Of a stretch of DNA of 64,000 bases, positions 59,519-64,000 are shown piece by piece (position 1 is the stretch's first letter; every line of letters begins with the position of its first letter). A model generated the notes under the pieces. That model saw only the letters and a program-made list of their open reading frames with translations. It did not search any database and was not told where the DNA came from. Source of the stretch: Roseiarcus sp963758335 (GTDB lineage Bacteria > Pseudomonadota > Alphaproteobacteria > Rhizobiales > Beijerinckiaceae); the NCBI GenBank assembly GCA_963758335.1, contig CAVWVF010000002.1, forward strand, positions 2,604,001 to 2,668,000, written 5' to 3'. Position numbers and translations under genes: made by a program.

Positions 59519-60786
59519 CTCGCCCGCTTCGGCAGTTCGACGACGACGCCGGCCGGGCGGGCGTCGCCCATAAGTTCGGCGACCCGATCGGCGACGGCGT
59601 CGGCGGCCTGCAAGAGGACGGCGTCGGCGTGATGTGCGTATTTCGACGTGACGGGCGCTTTCTTATGCCCCAGCAGGGCGGCGATCGTAAGCTCCGAAAA
59701 CCCGAGATCGGCGGCGATCGACGCATAGGAATGGCGCAATATATGCGGCGTCACTTCGGCTGGAAGGGCCGCCTTTGCTGCGACTCTCAGCCAGACCTTA
59801 TTGAACCCGTGCATAAGCCGATCGACCCCCTTGCTCGCTGGGAAGACGAGCTCGCCGAGGCGGGGCATTGAGCACAAAACATTGCATGCGACATGCGACA
59901 AGGGACGGAGGGAGTATCCCGTTTTAGTGTCGGCCAGATTCGCCGTCCTGGACGCGAGATCGATTTCGCTCCATCTGAGCGTCAGCATTTCCCCGCGCCG
60001 CCATCCGGTGAGGGCGAGAAACTTCGTCGCCGCTACGGCCACTGGCCACGCCGACTTCGGCATCGTCCGCAGCGCTTCGCCGAGCGCTGCGTACTCCGCC
60101 TCGGTCATGCGCCGCTGACGCGGTTCGTAAGCGTGGCGGTCTATGCCACGAACGGGATTGTCACCCCGCAGCCCGCGGCGCACGGCGAACGCGAACACGG
60201 CCCCGAGCATCCCCATCGCGCGAGCAGCCGTGCCGCGCCCGCCAGTTACCCGTGCCAGCCCATGCTTGCCCGTCTTGATGACGGCGGCTGTCGCGCCTTC
60301 GGACACGCCGTCGCGGAATCGTTCGATATCATCCCGCGTCACGGCAGCGACCTTGAGGGGGCCCAAGAGTGGCTTGATATGGCGTTCGATGCGGCCCCGA
60401 TCGCCATCGAGGGTGGCGGCCTTCTTGACGGCCTTGCGCCGAGTCAGAATGCGGCCGGCCTTGGCGGCCTCGAGGTAGGCGTCGCACAAGTCGGCGACGG
60501 TCGCGGCCTTGCGCGCTTCCAGCTTCACTCTCGCGGGATCGCCGCCCCCGACGACTTCTCCGAGAATTCGCTTGGCCTCGATTCGCGCCAAATGAGGGGT
60601 CCATGGCGCGCCATGCCGTCCAATCGTTGTCCAGCGTTGCCGGCCGTCTACAGTCCGATATTTCAGGATGTAGGCCACTACGTCGCCTTTCTGGCGACGA
60701 GCGCCGAAGCCGCTAACGGCTCCCTTCCCTTCATCCCAGACCGTTGAATTTTGCGAGATCTTCTCAATAGTATCGATGGTAATCAT
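59515..60786 (-). CDS. P4-type tyrosine integrase of the island
   Basis: The 423-residue protein has an N-terminal DUF4102-like arm-binding region (AYILKYRTVDGRQRWTTIGR, LARIEAKRILGEVVGGGDPA), a core-binding domain and the catalytic domain: LALTGWRRGEMLTLRWSEID (Arg I), DTKTGYSLRPLS (Lys), VTPHILRHSYASIAADLGFS (His-x-x-Arg) and LLGHKKAPVTSKYAHHADA (His, Tyr). It starts about 170 bp from attR with the arm-type sites between. Intact, so excision may still be possible. Confidence 0.95.
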   Translation of the reverse strand: MITIDTIEKISQNSTVWDEGKGAVSGFGARRQKGDVVAYILKYRTVDGRQRWTTIGRHGAPWTPHLARIEAKRILGEVVGGGDPARVKLEARKAATVADLCDAYLEAAKAGRILTRRKAVKKAATLDGDRGRIERHIKPLLGPLKVAAVTRDDIERFRDGVSEGATAAVIKTGKHGLARVTGGRGTAARAMGMLGAVFAFAVRRGLRGDNPVRGIDRHAYEPRQRRMTEAEYAALGEALRTMPKSAWPVAVAATKFLALTGWRRGEMLTLRWSEIDLASRTANLADTKTGYSLRPLSHVACNVLCSMPRLGELVFPASKGVDRLMHGFNKVWLRVAAKAALPAEVTPHILRHSYASIAADLGFSELTIAALLGHKKAPVTSKYAHHADAVLLQAADAVADRVAELMGDARPAGVVVELPKRAR

Positions 60787-60817
60787 GTGGTCTTTGAGTT
60801 TGCTGCCTAGCGGAGCC

Positions 60818-60877
60818 TAGCTACCAAGTAGCTACCATGGGGCCGCAAATCAGAGCAATCTTGCGCAATGGCTACCA
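60818..60877 (+). promoter_or_regulatory. arm-type integrase sites (right end)
   Basis: TAGCTACCA at 60818 and 60829 (11 bp apart, same as in the left end) and a third, weaker TGGCTACCA at 60869. They lie between the integrase start and attR and may overlap its promoter, so integrase binding could also control its own transcription. Confidence 0.7.
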
Positions 60878-60956
60878 AGGCCAAAGTGACTAGATATCAA
60901 CAAGGTATTAAGAGCGCGCAAATCGCAGCAATCCGCATAATGCCTTAGGAACTCCC

Positions 60957-61001
60957 TGGTAAGGGAGAGGTCGAGAGTTCAATCCTCTCTTGCAGCACCA
61001 T
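60957..61001 (+). repeat. attR, 45-bp direct repeat
   Basis: Identical to 11734-11778 (the tRNA-Thr 3' part), but with no tRNA 5' half before it. It marks the right border of the island. 61002-61261 beyond it is backbone without a recognised gene. Confidence 0.93.
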
Positions 61002-61437
61002 CCCAACCCTTTGAGATCAAAGAAATTTATTGGACCTCAAGACGTTTCGCCCATTTTGGCGTTACGAAGCTCGATACAAACTGGGTCGTCATGCGCGGGC
61101 GAAGTCAGAAATTCACAAGAATAGAAACGGTCGGTATTCGCACGCATGGCCGTCCCCTGACGTACCGCGGTCTGGCCACGGCGCCGAGGCCGCCCGCCGC
61201 TGGAAGCGGTGTATAACGAATTGAAATCATTATTTCCGCGGCGGAACTGCTCGCCAATCCGCTACCAAGTGACGACGATGCCTCCCGTCCCGCCGTAAGA
61301 GGCCGCGCCGAACCGAACTGACCCTCGAACGTCCCAACTATGGCGTCGTTCTTGATCAGGTTCAGCTTGAGCCCGATGCTGGTCACGAAAGCGTCGCGGG
61401 GCGGCTGTGCGCCCTGGACCACAAAGTCGAATTCAGG

Positions 61438-62866
61438 GGGGATGTCCCGAGGAATGTTGAAAAGGGAGGAGCGGCGTTGCTCGCCTTGAGCCTTTAGGCT
61501 CGGGGTGCTGATTCCACGAAAGGAAAGCAACGCCATGAAGAAGCATACCACGTCGACCGCGATTCCCACCTATGCGTTGAAGGCCGAGGCGCTGGCGAGC
61601 ATGTCGGCGAGCTTTGAACGTTTTTGTCTTGCCGCCGGGCTCGAGACGCTGAGCGAGATGCTGGAGCAGGATGCGACAGCGGCCTGTGGCGAGCGCCACG
61701 AGCGGGGTGAGCGACGCCAGGCGCACCGCTGGGGGCGGACCAAGGGCAAGATCGGCTTTCACGGTGGCAAGGTCGAGATCGAGCGTCCACGGGTTCGCGG
61801 GCTCGACGGGGCCGAGCGCGTACTGCCGAGTTGGGAGAACGCCGTCAGCGAAGACTTGCTCGGCAAATGGGCGATGAACCAGATGCTGATCAATGTCTCG
61901 ACGCGGCGTTTCAAGCGTTCGGTCCGACTGCCCGAGGGAGACGTTCCGGCGTCCGACGGAGCGGGGCTGTCGAAGTCGGCGACCTCCCGACGCTTCGTGA
62001 CGTTGTCGGCGGCGCGCATGAAGGCGTGGATGGAAACCAGGCTTGACGATCTCGATCTGCTGGCGATCCAGATCGACGGCATTCACATGGATGAAGATAT
62101 GCTCCTCGTCGCGGCGATTGGCGTCGACGCGAACGGCGACAAACATCCGCTCGGCCTCGTCGAGGGCGCGACCGAAAACGCCACGACGGTGCAGGCGCTC
62201 ATCGACAATCTCGTCGAGCGCGGACTCGATCCAACCGTGCGACGCCTGTTCATCATCGATGGCGCGAAGGCGCTGTCCAAGGCGATCCGCCGCACCTTTG
62301 GACGCGATGCGGCGATCCAGCGTTGCCAGATTCACAAGGCGCGCAACATTCTGGAGCGGTTGCCCAAATCGATGCACGCTTCGGTGCGGCGCGTCTTGCG
62401 GCAAGCCTGGGAAATGGACGACGCCGAAAAGGCCGAAACGCTCATTCGCAATCTCGCCCGCCGTCTCGAACCGGACTGGAACGGCGTTTCCGCTTCGATC
62501 CTGGAAGGGATCGACGAGATGCTCACCGTCACAAGGCTCGGCCTCCCTCGCGAACTGCGCCGCTCGCTCGCTTGCACCAACATCATCGAGAATGTCATGG
62601 GCACGGTGCGCAGGGTCTGCCGCAACGTCAAATACTGGCGCTCGCCCTCGATGGCCCTGCGATGGGCCGCCGCCGCCATGCAGGAAGCAACCAAGGGCTT
62701 CCGTCGATTGAAGGCATACAAGCATCTGCCGGCTCTGCGCGCTGCTCTTGCAAAGCAAGGCCAACAGCCGCCTTCCGACCAGGCGCTTGTTCAAATCACC
62801 GAGGCAGCGTAAATTTCAATGCGCAACGACCGCTTCGACAATTTCAACAGACGGCGGGACATCCCC
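61438..62866 (+). mobile_element. complete IS256-family element
   Basis: Inverted ends begin GGGGATGTCCCG (right end as complement), with TGTTGAAA further in, and AATTCAGG is duplicated at 61430-61437 and 62867-62874. Length 1429 bp, one intact transposase. Removing it with one repeat restores the barrel frame at SAPEFDFVVQ. Confidence 0.93.
61535..62812 (+). CDS. IS256-family (mutator) transposase
   Basis: The 425-residue protein has ETLSEMLEQDATAACGERHE, a conserved HRWGRTKGKIGFHGGKVEIE, the catalytic Asp in LDLLAIQIDGIHMDEDMLLV, second Asp in RRLFIIDGAKALSKAIRRTF, CQIHKARNILERLPKSM and the region with catalytic Glu near SLACTNIIENVMGTVRRVCR. GAAAGGAAAG lies six bases before the ATG of MKKHTT. 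Intact and with perfect borders, so probably recently active. Confidence 0.93.
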   Translation: MKKHTTSTAIPTYALKAEALASMSASFERFCLAAGLETLSEMLEQDATAACGERHERGERRQAHRWGRTKGKIGFHGGKVEIERPRVRGLDGAERVLPSWENAVSEDLLGKWAMNQMLINVSTRRFKRSVRLPEGDVPASDGAGLSKSATSRRFVTLSAARMKAWMETRLDDLDLLAIQIDGIHMDEDMLLVAAIGVDANGDKHPLGLVEGATENATTVQALIDNLVERGLDPTVRRLFIIDGAKALSKAIRRTFGRDAAIQRCQIHKARNILERLPKSMHASVRRVLRQAWEMDDAEKAETLIRNLARRLEPDWNGVSASILEGIDEMLTVTRLGLPRELRRSLACTNIIENVMGTVRRVCRNVKYWRSPSMALRWAAAAMQEATKGFRRLKAYKHLPALRAALAKQGQQPPSDQALVQITEAA

Positions 62867-63888
62867 AATTCAGGCGCTGAAATGAAGGAGCTCTGGGTCG
62901 AGCGGGTCGGATCGAACTCGTGCTTCCGCGCGCCGCGCGCCCAGACATCCACCGCCATCTGGTTGGGCAGATCACTCTTCGCCTCGAGCGGAGACCCAGA
63001 TAGCTCGGCACGGAGGTGGTCGTCCCCGACGCGACCGACGGGCCGATGACGCTCGGCAGGCTCTGGTTGTTTTCGGTGAATGCGTCGGTATGGAGAGAGG
63101 CGAACTCGAGACCGCGAACGGGGTCGCCGTGAACATTCCGTACTTCGCCCCGTAACCAATCTCCCCATATCCGCTCACCGACTGCGCCCGGAATTTGCCG
63201 GTCGGCCGCTCGCCGAAGCCAGGGATCACATAGAGCCGCCGATGAAGTTCGAGGCCGGGAGAATGAGGCCGGGAGAATGATGTCGGGGATCGTCGCGATA
63301 CGCGTCTCCGAGTGATCGTAAGATAGAACGCCGCTCGCATAGAACCCTGGTTGCGCTAGGCGCCGTACAGCGCGCCATGGAACGCATCGACCGTTCCAGA
63401 CGTCGCGCGGTTCGGCACGCCGAAACTCGACGCGGCGCCGCCGGCCGCTACGCCGAGCAGGGCGTTCGGGGCGACTTGGTAATCGAGACCGGTGCCAAAT
63501 ACCCAGGTATGCTCGCTGGCGGCGGCCGACCCGACCGCGGAGTCGCCCGGCCAATTCGATCCGCCTCTGAACCCGGTTCCCCAGATCCACCAGGTCCGCG
63601 GCGCCGCGCACGAGGTTGACCGAAGCGTAACCCGCCCCGTGGGATCCGCCGACGCCGACAAGGCAGACGCCGGGGCCGCCGTTACCACCACGGCCGCCGA
63701 CGGATTGTGTGTATATTCTCGCCGCGTCGATCGACTGCCCGTTGGAGGGATTCAGCGAGCCCCCGCCATTGCCGCGCCAACGCCGACGAGGCCGCCGCCG
63801 CCTGCAGTGCCACCGCCCCGCCGATCGACTGGGCGAAAATGCCGGAGGAGAGGTCGTTCCAAATGCTACAACTTGCGGGTCGCGATCA

Positions 63889-64000
63889 GTAACCGGGGCG
63901 AATTTCCGGGCGGCGTTAGCTTGGGGCGGGCCTGACGAGAGTTGCGAGATCGGGGATTTCGGGGCCTGGAATGGCGAGGCGAGCGCCGAGATAGTCGAAG
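63889..64000 (-). mobile_element. second copy of the IS66-related element (edge)
   Basis: The 112 bases to the window end are identical to 34193-34304, the 3' end of the IS66-related transposase element (stop codon and last conserved residues). The rest lies outside the window. The copy interrupts the autotransporter gene on its 5' side. Confidence 0.85.

Larger units (their letters stand above)
61262..63888 (-). pseudogene. autotransporter beta-barrel protein, IS-disrupted
   Basis: On the minus strand the passenger end shows the Gly-rich IFAQSIGGGGG-type unit (about 63840), then the barrel: HTWVFGTGLDYQVAPNALLG, GVAAGGAASSFGVPNRATSG, NQGFYASGVLSYDHSETRIA, FASLHTDAFTENNQSLPSVI and PNQMAVDVWARGARKHEFDP. 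IS256 splits it after SSFISAPEF; beyond the element come DFVVQGAQPPRDAFVTSIGL, KLNLIKNDAIVGTFEGQFG and the terminal GGTGGIVVTW typical of outer-membrane barrels. Several indels also break the frame, and an IS66-related element cuts the 5' part at 63889. Confidence 0.82.

Overview
The window looks like alphaproteobacterial chromosome, probably Hyphomicrobiales (an inference from high GC, the neighbouring galU and kdsD genes, and IS and small-protein families typical of that order; no rRNA or other marker gene is present to prove it). It is dominated by mobile DNA.

Layout. 1-11.7 kb is backbone with scars: a fused, frameshifted hypothetical gene, two small envelope-type genes, a tRNA-Gly with remnants of an old integration beside it, galU (UDP-glucose pyrophosphorylase) and kdsD (arabinose-5-phosphate isomerase), then a pile of nested insertion sequences (IS1634-like, IS66 split by IS630, an IS66-related fragment, an IS256-like fragment) up to a tRNA-Thr(GGT). 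From 11,734 to 61,001 lies one genomic island of about 49.3 kb. Its ends are a 45-bp direct repeat of the tRNA-Thr 3' end (attL and attR), and each end carries a pair of TAGCTACCA sites 11 bp apart. A tyrosine integrase, an ATGA-overlapping partner gene and an excisionase-like gene lie at the right end. From 61.0 kb onward is backbone again: an autotransporter gene cut by a complete IS256-family element, then the edge of an IS66-related element that also occurs inside the island.

Island contents, left to right: an AT-rich three-gene cluster of unknown role (12.5-13.4 kb); a methyltransferase; an IS91-type element whose own tyrosine recombinase gene is split by a RIT element (three overlapping recombinases between perfect 34-bp inverted repeats); serine-recombinase remnants; a group II intron followed directly by an ORF-less one; IS3; a cluster of very small genes with YedK and a paralogous family ending in GESYSDVILRL; IS1595 inside a tiny membrane-peptide gene; a coiled-coil gene; a secreted PLD-type nuclease pseudogene; IS21; a 6.3-kb cassette bounded by 377-bp inverted repeats that holds an HTH/membrane/secreted-peptide mini-operon and an ORC-like AAA ATPase; an aldo-keto-reductase/SDR chimera; an alpha/beta hydrolase; a PAP2 phosphatase plus diacylglycerol-kinase pair; and a small two-gene operon whose first gene is split by nested group II introns (rejoining the exons restores a 76-codon frame).

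Overall the island is a hotspot in which recombinases, transposons and introns have inserted into each other. Many ORFs differ from intact relatives by single-base indels, often in G or A runs, so real decay and sequencing error cannot be separated here. No CRISPR array, rRNA operon, plasmid replication gene or recognised conjugation module was seen.
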